Source of the DNA: Isotricha intestinalis
Lineage: Eukaryota; Ciliophora; Litostomatea; Vestibuliferida; Isotrichidae
Assembly (NCBI GenBank): GCA_023807065.1
Contig: JAJJLU010003528.1
Span: 1 to 59,627, forward strand
Reading direction: 5' to 3'
Length of the DNA stretch: 59,627 nt
Shown: in pieces, positions 42,812 to 52,253 of the stretch
Layout: each line of letters opens with the position of its first letter
Position numbering within the stretch: the stretch's first letter is position 1
The notes under the pieces: generated by a model
Seen by the model: only the letters and a program-made list of their open reading frames with translations
The model's database searches: none
Told to the model about the DNA's origin: nothing
Made by a program: the position numbers and the translations under genes

Positions 42812-44086
42812 TTAAATACTTTGGTTAACTTCTCCAGAAAAATAATTATATTCATCTTCAACTTCGTTAACTCTTCTTTTTCTTTTAATATCTCTAACTT
42901 GGAAAATTATAATTAATAATAAAAATATAACTAAAAAAGGTAAAAATAACAAATAAAAAGGAAATCTAGTTATATTTTTTTTTTTGTCATAAAATCCAAT
43001 TGCTGATTTATCAATGTCAAAAACAAATAAATAATTTTTTAAAAAAGGTAATCCTAATTTCCATCTTTTAAATTTTTCAGATTTTTCAAATGCAACTAAT
43101 AAATATAATTTTCCATTAATTTCTTTAAACAAATCTTTATAATCTAAAACAAATTCATAATTAAATTCATTTGATTTAAATTTAATTTTTGGAAAATTTT
43201 TAAAACTAACATCTTTATCACAAACATAAAAAGTATGATTATTTCTATATTTAGTATAATTAACATATTCTTGGCATTTATTTATATTTCTTTTAATAAA
43301 AGTTTCATCTAATTTTTTCTTATAATCTAAAGGAGCAATAATTAAATTATTTTCATATTCTAAATAACAAGTAGTTGAGCCTTTAAATTCATCATTATCA
43401 AAAAAAATTTTATAAAAATATAAATTCCAATACATATATTCAAATTCCATTATTGCATTATTCCATTTTAAATCTTTTTCTTCATATTCTGTGTTATTAT
43501 AAACATGAGGATAATTCCCAATAATTATTTCACCTTCATTTTTATTGAAAAATTCAACACTGAAAACGTTATGAGTTATATTTTTCTTTGATTTTAAAGC
43601 TTGAATGAAATTTACTTTTCTATCTTCTAATTCATCATAAAAATTGAATCCTAAATAAGAAGGATATTCAAGATTTGAATTTATTGCTACTACTGTAGGT
43701 AATTTCTCTATTTTGATTTCATTATTTGTGATATTATTAAAATAAAATGTTTCAATTGAATAATAGCCATAATTAAAATAACTAAAATATTCATCTGGAA
43801 CTTGAGAATATGAATAAAAAGATTTTGAAGATTCTCTTGAATAAAAATTTGAGTTTTCTTTTTTATCTACTATAAAATATTCATAAGCTGAGAAAATAAT
43901 ATATGTTTTTATTGTTTTTTGTGGTGTTCCTACTGTTAGAGATGTAATTAAATTTGAAGAATAAAATGATGCAAAATTTGACTCTATATTATTGGTATAT
44001 GCTAAAGGAAGAGTGTCGAATTTTAATCTTATTATATTACAATAGATTTGGATTACAGAATGTAAATATAAGAAAAAATTTATCAT
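42812..44086 (-). CDS. Pepsin-fold (A1) protein lacking both catalytic aspartates, membrane-anchored
   Basis: The 424-residue protein starts with a signal peptide-like hydrophobic stretch (MINFFLYLHSVIQIYCNI) and ends with a TM segment (FYLLFLPFLVIFLLLIIIF) and a basic cytosolic tail. Between them is the pepsin fold: LITSLTVGTPQKTIKTYIIF equals the N-lobe strand that normally reads G-TPxQ...DTG, and GEIIIGNYPHVY plus LGLPFLKNYLFVFDIDKSAI are the usual late strands. At the first catalytic position FSAYEY replaces DTGS; at the second, LEYENNLIIAP replaces D-S/T-G. Several N-glycosylation sites (NIT, NNT, NYT, NHT) fit a secretory-path protein. A proteolytically inactive surface or endosomal protein is inferred. 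Confidence 0.8.
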   Translation of the reverse strand: MINFFLYLHSVIQIYCNIIRLKFDTLPLAYTNNIESNFASFYSSNLITSLTVGTPQKTIKTYIIFSAYEYFIVDKKENSNFYSRESSKSFYSYSQVPDEYFSYFNYGYYSIETFYFNNITNNEIKIEKLPTVVAINSNLEYPSYLGFNFYDELEDRKVNFIQALKSKKNITHNVFSVEFFNKNEGEIIIGNYPHVYNNTEYEEKDLKWNNAIMEFEYMYWNLYFYKIFFDNDEFKGSTTCYLEYENNLIIAPLDYKKKLDETFIKRNINKCQEYVNYTKYRNNHTFYVCDKDVSFKNFPKIKFKSNEFNYEFVLDYKDLFKEINGKLYLLVAFEKSEKFKRWKLGLPFLKNYLFVFDIDKSAIGFYDKKKNITRFPFYLLFLPFLVIFLLLIIIFQVRDIKRKRRVNEVEDEYNYFSGEVNQSI

Positions 44087-44701
44087 ATTAATTATTTATT
44101 TTAATATATAAATTTTTAAAGAAAATTATATTTATTTATTTTCTCTATTAAATAATATTTAAATAATTAGATTGATAAAAATTATATTATTTCAAATCTT
44201 AATAAATAAATTTTTTCCAATATAATATACTTTTTTTATTATCAAAATTTATTTTTTATATTTTACAAAGGAAAGAAGTTTATCATCAATATATTAATCA
44301 GAAATAAAACAAATTAATAATTTAAAATTTATTTTTTAAATTTAATAAAAGAAATATATTTTTTCTGTTTTTATTGTATAAACCAAAAACATAATAAATT
44401 TACTCTTCAAAGAAAAAATCAAAATTTTTTTAAAATAATCTTTATTAACTTTGTGAATAAAAAAATATTAAAAATATTTATTTAAATAAACATATTTAAT
44501 TCAATTACAATTCAACGAAAATTGTTTTTTTTTTTTTAATTATTTATATAATATTTTTACATTACTTATAGAAGAAATCAGAAAATTATTTATCTCTATT
44601 ATCTTATTTTTAAACATAATAAAGACATTGTATTATTTAATGGGATTTAAAAAAACTTCGGATTTAAATTATTTTTTAATTTCAAATAATTTTAAAAAAT
44701 T
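44087..44701. other. Intergenic, nothing recognised
   Basis: The 615 bp between the pepsin-fold gene start and the SfsA-like stop (both minus strand) contain no supported feature apart from long A/T runs, including a T tract near 44525. Confidence 0.5.
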
Positions 44702-45490
44702 TTAATTAAATTTTAAATTAATAAAATCATCAAAATTAATTTTAGAATAATCTAAAATTGAGATTCCTTTTTTATCTATAGAAAAATTAACTTGCCATAA
44801 TTCACAATTAGATTTATAAAATTTATCAACAGCATTTTTAAATTTATCATAGCCTTTTATTAATGATTTCTTAATATCCATCTTTATTTTATTTGGTTTA
44901 TATTGATATACTAATAAAATAATTCCTTTTTCTTTTTCTTTTAAACTTTCTGATAATTCTAACATATGTTTAATAAATCTATCTCCTGCAGATATTTTCC
45001 TTAATTTTTTTAATTCAATATATTTTGGAATTTTTATTCTTAATACTTCTAAAAATGATTTGACTTCTAAATAACAATTATTATTTATTATAAAATCAAT
45101 TTTTGAATTTCCTAATTTTATTTCTCTTTTAATGTTTTTTATATTTTTTATTATTCTATCAAATTTCCCTTCTTTTAAAAAATATTCTACGTATCTATTA
45201 GATGCAATTAAATTAATACCAATCCAATTTTTATTCGTTTTATTAGGTTTATCTAAAGAAATTGCTTCAACAGTATATGAAGTAGTTCTTTCAGGATTTT
45301 TACTTTTTGATAACAAACAAGGAATATTTTTAAAAATTATTCTTCCTATAGTTCCTGTTGAAGGACAATGACATTTATATTCTTTATTATTTATTTCAAC
45401 AACAAAAACAAATCTACCTTTTCTCTCTTTTATTAAACCTTCGATTAATTCTTCTTCAAAAGTGAATTTTACATTTTGTTTTTTCCCCAT
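44702..45490 (-). CDS. SfsA family protein (bacterial-type nuclease/DNA-binding family)
   Basis: This 262-residue protein matches SfsA, a family typical of bacteria and archaea (about 235 residues). The N-terminal OB-like part has ERKGRFVFVVEINNKEYKCH followed by CPSTGTIG (E. coli: HCPNTGAM). The C-terminal part has the restriction-endonuclease-like core SKIDFIINNNCYLEVKSF, with D and ExK as the metal-binding set, and KHMLELSESLKEKEKGIILL. Catalytic residues look intact. Eukaryotic members are rare, so horizontal acquisition is plausible, but the gene has the same extreme AT content and codon use as neighbours, so any transfer is old. There is no targeting signal; the role in a eukaryote is unknown. 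Confidence 0.87.
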   Translation of the reverse strand: MGKKQNVKFTFEEELIEGLIKERKGRFVFVVEINNKEYKCHCPSTGTIGRIIFKNIPCLLSKSKNPERTTSYTVEAISLDKPNKTNKNWIGINLIASNRYVEYFLKEGKFDRIIKNIKNIKREIKLGNSKIDFIINNNCYLEVKSFLEVLRIKIPKYIELKKLRKISAGDRFIKHMLELSESLKEKEKGIILLVYQYKPNKIKMDIKKSLIKGYDKFKNAVDKFYKSNCELWQVNFSIDKKGISILDYSKINFDDFINLKFN

Positions 45491-46178
45491 ATAATTAATT
45501 TATATCATTTTTGTGATTTATCAATTTTAAAATCTTTCTAGAAATTTTCAATTTTTCCATAATATTTATTTATTTTTAAAAAATACTTTAAAAATTTGGA
45601 ATCAAATTAAATTAAAATTAAAATCTGGAAATTATCATTTTTTTACAAATTTTTTAAAAAATAAAATTAAAAATCATAAAAATAATAAATTTCCTTATTA
45701 ATTAACCCTATTAAAGATGAGATTTTTACTCTTATTTAATATAGATTCTTTCTTATTCTTTAATTTATTATAATCATTATTTATATTAACATTTATTTTT
45801 TATTTTAATTATCATTTTTATTATCTTCTATTCAAATATATTATATTTGAAATTATCTATATATTGTAATTCAAAATTTATATTTTTTAAATTTAATTTA
45901 CTCTTTTAAAGAATAAATTTATTATTGGAATTTATAAATTTAATTATTTATATTTCTTAGATTATTTATAATTATGAAATTATAAGGTAGCTAAAACTAT
46001 TAATGAATGTGAACTGATTTATTTTTTTTATAAGAATTTTAATGAATTCAAGGATGAATTTGATTAAAGAATATTATTTAAAATATCATTATTTATATTA
46101 TAAATATAGAATAATGAATATTATTTTAATAATATATATAAAATAATAATGTCAAATTTAAAAATTGTATATTTATAT
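45491..46178. other. Intergenic, nothing firm
   Basis: The 688-bp gap upstream of the SfsA-like start and downstream of the two-TM gene stop. A plus-strand run of 27 codons near 45990-46070 (KVAKTINECELIYFFYKNF) is protein-like but short and isolated. Confidence 0.35.
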
Positions 46179-48176
46179 CTAACTCAAATATTCTACTTCA
46201 GCATTTATAAGTCTTAATAATTTTAAATCTTCGAATGTGACATCTTCTTTTTTTCTAATTTTATTATAAGAATTATAAACTGAATCAATTTCTTTTTTTC
46301 CAATACTTTTAAAAGTATATTGATCTTTTTCAAATTCATTATAAATACAATTAATTTCTTTGTTATTAATTCTAAAAGGTGGTTTAGCTAAATAATCTAA
46401 AATAAAAATTTGTTCTTTATCAAAAAGACAATATTTAAATAAATCAATTTCTTGCATTCCTTTAACATAATTAACTATTTCAAGATAATAATTAATTTTT
46501 CCATTTGCTTTACTAATCAATTGATATTTTCTTCTTTGATAATCACAAGTACATCTACATAAATAAGTAAAAAATATTGATAAAACACTTGTTGAAGGAA
46601 AATCTTTTTCTGCTTTTTCATAAGCTTTTAATTTTTTTTCTTCTTTTATATTTACTTTTTCATTTATATTACTAAGGTTATTATTTGTTTCATTAATATC
46701 ATTGGTTGTATTCTTATTTGGTAAATTTGATAATCTTCTTGCATTTATATTTTCTGATTTTACACTTAGTTTTTCTTCTTCAATTATACTTGGTTTTTCT
46801 TTAATTGTTTCAAAATTATTATCTTTATTATTTATTGCTTTTCTACTTGAAGATTTATTTAAAGTATTTTCATTTTCATTTTTTATAATTGAATTTGTAT
46901 CAGGATTTTCATTTTTATCAAAAAATAAAGATTTAATTTTATGATTATTTAATAATATCATTTGACTCTTTCTTCTTGATATTGTTCCTTGAGTTGTTTT
47001 TTCAATTTGAAAATCAAATTTTTTAATTAAATTCATCACATCATTATTTATTTTTTCTTTATGAAAAATATTTAAGTAATAATCCATATCATAAATTTTA
47101 CTTCCTTTCATTTTAAACATATGATGAATTAATTTATTTTCAATTGCTTGTCTTTCAATAAAAGTAACAATTAAAAAGATAATTAAATATGCTTGTTCAA
47201 TAACTCCACTTAATTGACCAACAAAAGAAGGAAGTTTTTGATATTTTCTTGATAAAATAATAACTTTAGAACTTGCTTTTATAATTATTTTACCTACTGT
47301 AGTTTCATTGATTTCTTCTCTTGAATTTATATAATGAAAAGAATCTTCATTTTTATCAAATGTACTATCAATTCTCTTTTTTCCATCATTAAATATTAAA
47401 TGTTCATCATTTGTAAATTCTATAGTAGAAAAATCAATTTCTGTTGTCTTTAAAAAATATAAATCTAGACCTTTGTTAATATAATTTATAAAAGACGGCA
47501 AAGGATTTTTTCTATTTTGATAATCTATTCCCGTATCAATGAAAAAAAGTGTCATTTCAATTGGATATTTTTGTAATATATTCCTTAATTCTTCTAAATT
47601 ATTCATTCCATATTCAGTTAAATGAATTTCAATTTGAATATATTTATAATAATTATCTGTTAACAAACCATCAAGAGTAAAATTTAATGAATTATTTAAT
47701 ACTGGACAAAACATTTTATCTATATTATTCATATAAAATGAGCTATTTATTATACCATTAAAATCAGAAAGAAGACAATACTTTAATTCAATTGGATAAT
47801 TTTTGATTGATGTTTTTTCAATTACTTCTTTTAAAATCATTGAATAATTAAAATATTTTTCAAAATCATTTATTGCTGATGATAAATTAATTGGATATTG
47901 AATTCCGAGAGCTAAACTAAAATTTGAATCAGTTAAATTTATATAAGGTTGTGATTGAACTATTTTATTTGAATATATAAAATCAATATTTTTTCTTTTT
48001 ATAAAAGGAATTCCTAAATAAATTGCAAAGAAAATTGAATAAATCAAAAATATTATTGTAGCAATACCTCCATCAATTGATCTATATTTTATTTTATTAT
48101 TAATTCTGAAAGTTACTAAGATTCCAAAGATATCACAAAATCGAATAAAATTTTTCAAGCAAACCCTTTTACCCAT
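46179..48176 (-). CDS. Two-TM large-loop membrane protein (ciliate-type family)
   Basis: This protein has 665 residues. After a short basic N-terminus comes TM1 (IATIIFLIYSIFFAIYLGIP, about 38-58), preceded by a IKYRSIDGG segment. A large predicted lumenal or extracellular loop (60-310) with N-glycosylation sites follows, then TM2 (LIIFLIVTFI, about 330-345), then a 320-residue cytosolic tail with a low-complexity region and a conserved-looking end (YLEIVNYVKGMQEIDLFKYC, FDKEQIFILDYLAKPP). Many ciliate proteins have this arrangement and are annotated only as transmembrane proteins. Function is unknown; a sensor or scaffold is possible. Confidence 0.65.
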   Translation of the reverse strand: MGKRVCLKNFIRFCDIFGILVTFRINNKIKYRSIDGGIATIIFLIYSIFFAIYLGIPFIKRKNIDFIYSNKIVQSQPYINLTDSNFSLALGIQYPINLSSAINDFEKYFNYSMILKEVIEKTSIKNYPIELKYCLLSDFNGIINSSFYMNNIDKMFCPVLNNSLNFTLDGLLTDNYYKYIQIEIHLTEYGMNNLEELRNILQKYPIEMTLFFIDTGIDYQNRKNPLPSFINYINKGLDLYFLKTTEIDFSTIEFTNDEHLIFNDGKKRIDSTFDKNEDSFHYINSREEINETTVGKIIIKASSKVIILSRKYQKLPSFVGQLSGVIEQAYLIIFLIVTFIERQAIENKLIHHMFKMKGSKIYDMDYYLNIFHKEKINNDVMNLIKKFDFQIEKTTQGTISRRKSQMILLNNHKIKSLFFDKNENPDTNSIIKNENENTLNKSSSRKAINNKDNNFETIKEKPSIIEEEKLSVKSENINARRLSNLPNKNTTNDINETNNNLSNINEKVNIKEEKKLKAYEKAEKDFPSTSVLSIFFTYLCRCTCDYQRRKYQLISKANGKINYYLEIVNYVKGMQEIDLFKYCLFDKEQIFILDYLAKPPFRINNKEINCIYNEFEKDQYTFKSIGKKEIDSVYNSYNKIRKKEDVTFEDLKLLRLINAEVEYLS

Positions 48177-48502
48177 TTTTTATATTTTAATTTTTTTTCT
48201 TTAAATATAAATATTTTTATAATTTTTTTTTAATTTTGATTTTTTAATCATTTCATGTAATTTTAATAATCAAAAAATATATTATAATTAATATAAAAAT
48301 GTGGAAGATTGTAGTAAATAAATAAATTAAGTTATAATATTCATATAAAACTAAAATTTTTAAATTATTGAAAAAAAAATAATTAAAAATCTATTCCTTA
48401 TTTTATTTCTTATTTTTCTTTATACAAATTAGTTTTTAAACTTATTTATCAAATTAAATAAAAATTATATTTCGTCAATGTAAAAAAAATTTAGAAATAG
48501 TT
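48177..48502. other. Intergenic, nothing recognised
   Basis: A 326-bp gap upstream of the two-TM gene start; AT-rich, no coding remnant. Confidence 0.5.
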
Positions 48503-49846
48503 TTACTCAAAATAATATGCACTATTCATGTGTCTGATTTTAAAGAGATTTTCAGTATCATTTAGTTCATTTATAAAAGGTTTATATTTAGTTAGATATT
48601 TTCCTTCATCAGGAATAGAAAAACTATTCTCAAAATCTTTAACTAAATTGATCCAATTATCATTTTCAGAAATACAATCATTTTCATTAATTAATTTTTC
48701 TTCCTTAATTTTTTTTTCCATTTCTTTTTTTAGTTCTTCTTCTTCTTTCCACTTTTTTTTTAATTGAGGACAAATTATTAAATTTCTTGAAGAATTATAA
48801 CATAAATGTTTATATTCATCTTCTGTCATTAAATCTTCAGGAATATCAGAAGAAAAAATAGGAAAATTAGGAGGAAATAAATTATTATTTCCTAATTGTA
48901 ATTCTACTTGATTCCCTCCATAAATTTGAGGAATATATTGAATATTAACATATTGTTTTAATTCTTCAAATATTTCTTTTTCATCAACAAATTTGATTTT
49001 TTTCTTTGAAGAAGAACCAAAAATTGCTAAAGCACCTTTTGCACAAGATCTTAGAATAACATTCATTCCAATAATAAAGTTTCTATAAACTCTTCCTCTA
49101 AATTTAGATAATATATCCATTAATTTTTTAAAATAACCAAATTCAGTGATTCCTACTTTACTAACATCTGAAATAATTAACCAATTTTCTAATTGTCCAG
49201 GAATCATTTGATAGATAATAATATAATTTAAAAAATATGCTGTAGCTTTTTGAATATCTTCCATTTTAATTTTTATTTTTTCAACTAAATATGATATTTT
49301 AGAAGCTTTAACAATTATAATTGGTCTAAAATTTTTATCTCTCCCACACATATACATTAATCCTGAATTTAAGATTAAATTAATATTATCTGTTAATTGA
49401 AAAGGATAAAATGAATCAGTCCAATTAATTTGAGATGTAATTGTTGTTATTGTTTTTTTTATATTAAATTCTGAAGCTTGCAAAAATCTTATTGATTCAG
49501 AATCATCCCACCATAAAGGAAGTAAAATCCCTTTATTTTTTGAATTTAATTTTTTTAAATTTTCATACAGTTCTTGTAATTTATTTTTTTCATATTTTGT
49601 GTATTCTACATTTTTAAAAAGCAATCTTAAAATATCTTTTTCGTCTTTTGGGTTTATTTGAATTTGGTCTGATAATTTTGGAAAATGTAAATAAGCTTCA
49701 ACTGGAAGTAAATGCATTTCATGTCTTTGTTTTAAATTGTCATTTGTTGATAAAAAATTATCTGTTTCTCTTATTGCTGAATCTAATCCTGGGTCTCTAT
49801 CTGTTGTTCCTTCATTTATTAATTCATGATATTCATCTTTTAACAT
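48503..49846 (-). CDS. CRAL-TRIO (Sec14-like) lipid-binding protein
   Basis: This 447-residue protein contains a CRAL-TRIO-N helix bundle (WWDDSESIRFLQASEFNIKK, about 110-130) and a CRAL-TRIO domain (about 160-330): GRDKNFRPIIIVKASK, then ENWLIISDVSKVGITEF, then KKIKFVDEKE and IPQIYGG, the usual closing motif. Sec14-type proteins exchange phosphatidylinositol or other lipids and stimulate PI kinases. A Glu/Lys-rich helix follows at about 375-395. There is no GOLD domain and no TM, so a soluble or peripheral protein is expected. Confidence 0.88.
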   Translation of the reverse strand: MLKDEYHELINEGTTDRDPGLDSAIRETDNFLSTNDNLKQRHEMHLLPVEAYLHFPKLSDQIQINPKDEKDILRLLFKNVEYTKYEKNKLQELYENLKKLNSKNKGILLPLWWDDSESIRFLQASEFNIKKTITTITSQINWTDSFYPFQLTDNINLILNSGLMYMCGRDKNFRPIIIVKASKISYLVEKIKIKMEDIQKATAYFLNYIIIYQMIPGQLENWLIISDVSKVGITEFGYFKKLMDILSKFRGRVYRNFIIGMNVILRSCAKGALAIFGSSSKKKIKFVDEKEIFEELKQYVNIQYIPQIYGGNQVELQLGNNNLFPPNFPIFSSDIPEDLMTEDEYKHLCYNSSRNLIICPQLKKKWKEEEELKKEMEKKIKEEKLINENDCISENDNWINLVKDFENSFSIPDEGKYLTKYKPFINELNDTENLFKIRHMNSAYYFE

Positions 49847-50230
49847 TAATTTTTAATTTATAAATAATTCTTCATTTATAATTCCTACTTTTTTATATTT
49901 AATATTTTTTTTACATTTCACATTCACAAAAAATTTATGTCAATTATTGTTATTCATAATTTTAATATTAATTTTTTTCAAACAAACATTCTCAACTAGA
50001 TACAGAAGATACATATTTTGATTCATTACCTACAAATTATATTTATACAAATGTTTAAATATATAATATTGATACTATTAAAGTATTTAGAGAATATTTT
50101 AAATAAAAAAATAATTTGAAAAATATTTTAAAAATCTACTGTATTAAATATTAATTAATAATAAATAATTTATAACAATCCAACTATAATTATACCAAAT
50201 AAAACATAATACAATAAAATCAATATTATT
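49847..50230. other. Intergenic, nothing recognised
   Basis: A 384-bp gap between two minus-strand genes; no coding or RNA signal seen. Confidence 0.5.
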
Positions 50231-52138
50231 TTACTGATGAACAGCTTCTTCGTTTTTAATCATTTTATATCCTTTTTCAATTAAATCTAATAAATCATCT
50301 TTTTTGCTTAATAACATATTCATTTTTTCAATTCCCATTTCTTTAATCATTCCCGTAATTTTAGCAGCTTCAACAGGATGAACTTCATAAACAATTTCAT
50401 AAATTGAATCTGCAATTTCATTTGAAATTTCTTCTTTTTCTTTACTATCAATTATTTCACTACTAAACATATGAACTGGAGGATCTTTAAATTGAGATTG
50501 TAATTGAAATGGATTTAAATTTTGTAAATTTCTCTGATCAATTTCTTCATATTTTTCATTTATATTTTTCTCAAATATATTTCTTCTCTCTTGAGGATAT
50601 GGAAATGAAATTGGAGTTTGCATTGATTGAATATTTGGAAAATTTCCTATTATTGGTCTATAAGCATAATTATTCGGATTTCGATTTTTATAATTTTTGT
50701 TATTTTGATTTTTGTTGTTGTTGTTTGTATAATTTTTTCTTCTATTATTGTTATAATTAATATTTCTATTTGAAATTATTGGAGTTGATTGATTATTAAA
50801 GTTATTATTGTTTTGATAATCAAAATTATTATTTTTTTGATTTTTTAATCCTTCTTGATTGTTTGTAAATATCATATTTGGGAAAATGTTGGAATTTCTA
50901 TTTTGAATATTTGAATAGTTTTGATTATTATTAATTGGAAATGAAGGGCTGATATTTTGAGAGAAATTATTATTATTTACATTGATATAATTTGATTTTA
51001 ATTGGTTTTTATTATCAAATGAAAGAGGAATACATTCAAATTCTGGTTCTCTTGTCATACAAAATTCATTATATTTTTGCATAAAATATTCATAATCTTT
51101 TAATTTATTTATTGTAACAATTCCAGAAAATAATTCCATATTAACAGTAACATCTTTAGGAGAATATTCTTGTAACATAATTACTTTAATAAATAATCTT
51201 ATTTCTTTTTCTAAATCATATTCATTTTTAATATCACTAAGAGAGTAAATTAAATTAAATTTAATTTTATATTCATTATGAGTATAATTTTGAAAAGTAA
51301 AATTTGCTCTTTTTTCTCTATCTTCTTTTTTAGAAGCATATTTTACACAAAGAGGAGATAAACCTTGAAAGGAAATTTTATTAATTTTAATATCAGAAAT
51401 ACATTTTGAAGTCTCTTCAAAATTTGAAAAAGTAATAAAACCAATTCCTTTACTTTTTCCATTATTATCTTTAACAACATTTGCATATTTAACATTTCCA
51501 TATTTTTCAAATAATTTTTTTAAATCATCATCACAAAAATTTAAAGGAAAATTTATAACAAATAAATTTAAATTTTTTCCTTGAGAATTACTCATTGAAG
51601 GAACTAAATTTACTATATTAATTGATTTACCATAAAATTCTTTTCCATTTAAATTTTTTTTTGCTTCTTCTGCTTCATTTTCAGTGCTATAATAAATATA
51701 TCCAAATCCTTTTGAAATTCCATTTTCATCGTATTCAATTTTTGCAGATTCAACTTCACCAAATTTTAAAAATATATTATAAAATTCTTTCTGTGTCATT
51801 TGACTATCAATATTTTTAACTAATAAACTTTGATTAATGTTCTTTTCTTTATTTGAATTCTTCTTTTCAAATTTACAAATTCTAATAGGTCTTCCTTTGA
51901 AATTTTGAGACAATTTTGGTATTAAAATTTCTCCATTTAATTCATGTCTTGCTTTATTTGCATATTCTTCATTTTCTAATGAAACTTGAGCCCATATATT
52001 TGATATTTTTGAATTATTTAAAGTTGCAAATTGAAAATGATAATTTTTAAATAATATTTGTAAATCTTCATATGTCGTTTCTTTTGGTAAATCTCCCACA
52101 AAAAGTAAATTTGATTTTTTTATTTCAGTTTGATTCAT
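50231..52138 (-). CDS. Poly(A)-binding protein (PABP), RRMs plus C-terminal MLLE
   Basis: The 635-residue protein has three clear RRMs: RNP2 LLFVGDLPK near 12, LLVKNID near 103 with RNP1 KGFGYIYY, and LNLFVINFP near 191 with RNP1 KGIGFITF. A fourth RRM-like segment near 300-360 is degenerate. An Asn-rich linker follows, and the C-terminus is a PABC/MLLE domain (AAKITGMIKEMGIEKMNMLL, then DLLDLIEKGYKMI). PABPs coat mRNA poly(A) tails and recruit eIF4G and PAM2 proteins. RRM1 and RRM4 depart most from the consensus: its RRM1 RNP1 octamer reads IWAQVSLE without the aromatic pair, so RRM2-3 probably carry most binding. Confidence 0.88.
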   Translation of the reverse strand: MNQTEIKKSNLLFVGDLPKETTYEDLQILFKNYHFQFATLNNSKISNIWAQVSLENEEYANKARHELNGEILIPKLSQNFKGRPIRICKFEKKNSNKEKNINQSLLVKNIDSQMTQKEFYNIFLKFGEVESAKIEYDENGISKGFGYIYYSTENEAEEAKKNLNGKEFYGKSINIVNLVPSMSNSQGKNLNLFVINFPLNFCDDDLKKLFEKYGNVKYANVVKDNNGKSKGIGFITFSNFEETSKCISDIKINKISFQGLSPLCVKYASKKEDREKRANFTFQNYTHNEYKIKFNLIYSLSDIKNEYDLEKEIRLFIKVIMLQEYSPKDVTVNMELFSGIVTINKLKDYEYFMQKYNEFCMTREPEFECIPLSFDNKNQLKSNYINVNNNNFSQNISPSFPINNNQNYSNIQNRNSNIFPNMIFTNNQEGLKNQKNNNFDYQNNNNFNNQSTPIISNRNINYNNNRRKNYTNNNNKNQNNKNYKNRNPNNYAYRPIIGNFPNIQSMQTPISFPYPQERRNIFEKNINEKYEEIDQRNLQNLNPFQLQSQFKDPPVHMFSSEIIDSKEKEEISNEIADSIYEIVYEVHPVEAAKITGMIKEMGIEKMNMLLSKKDDLLDLIEKGYKMIKNEEAVHQ

Positions 52139-52253
52139 ATTTTAGTTTAAAATTTTTATTTATATAATAAAATTTTAATTATTAATATTATTTAGAAGAT
52201 ATATTTAATATTTAAATAAAATTATTTAAATTAGAAAAAGATAAATATTTAAT

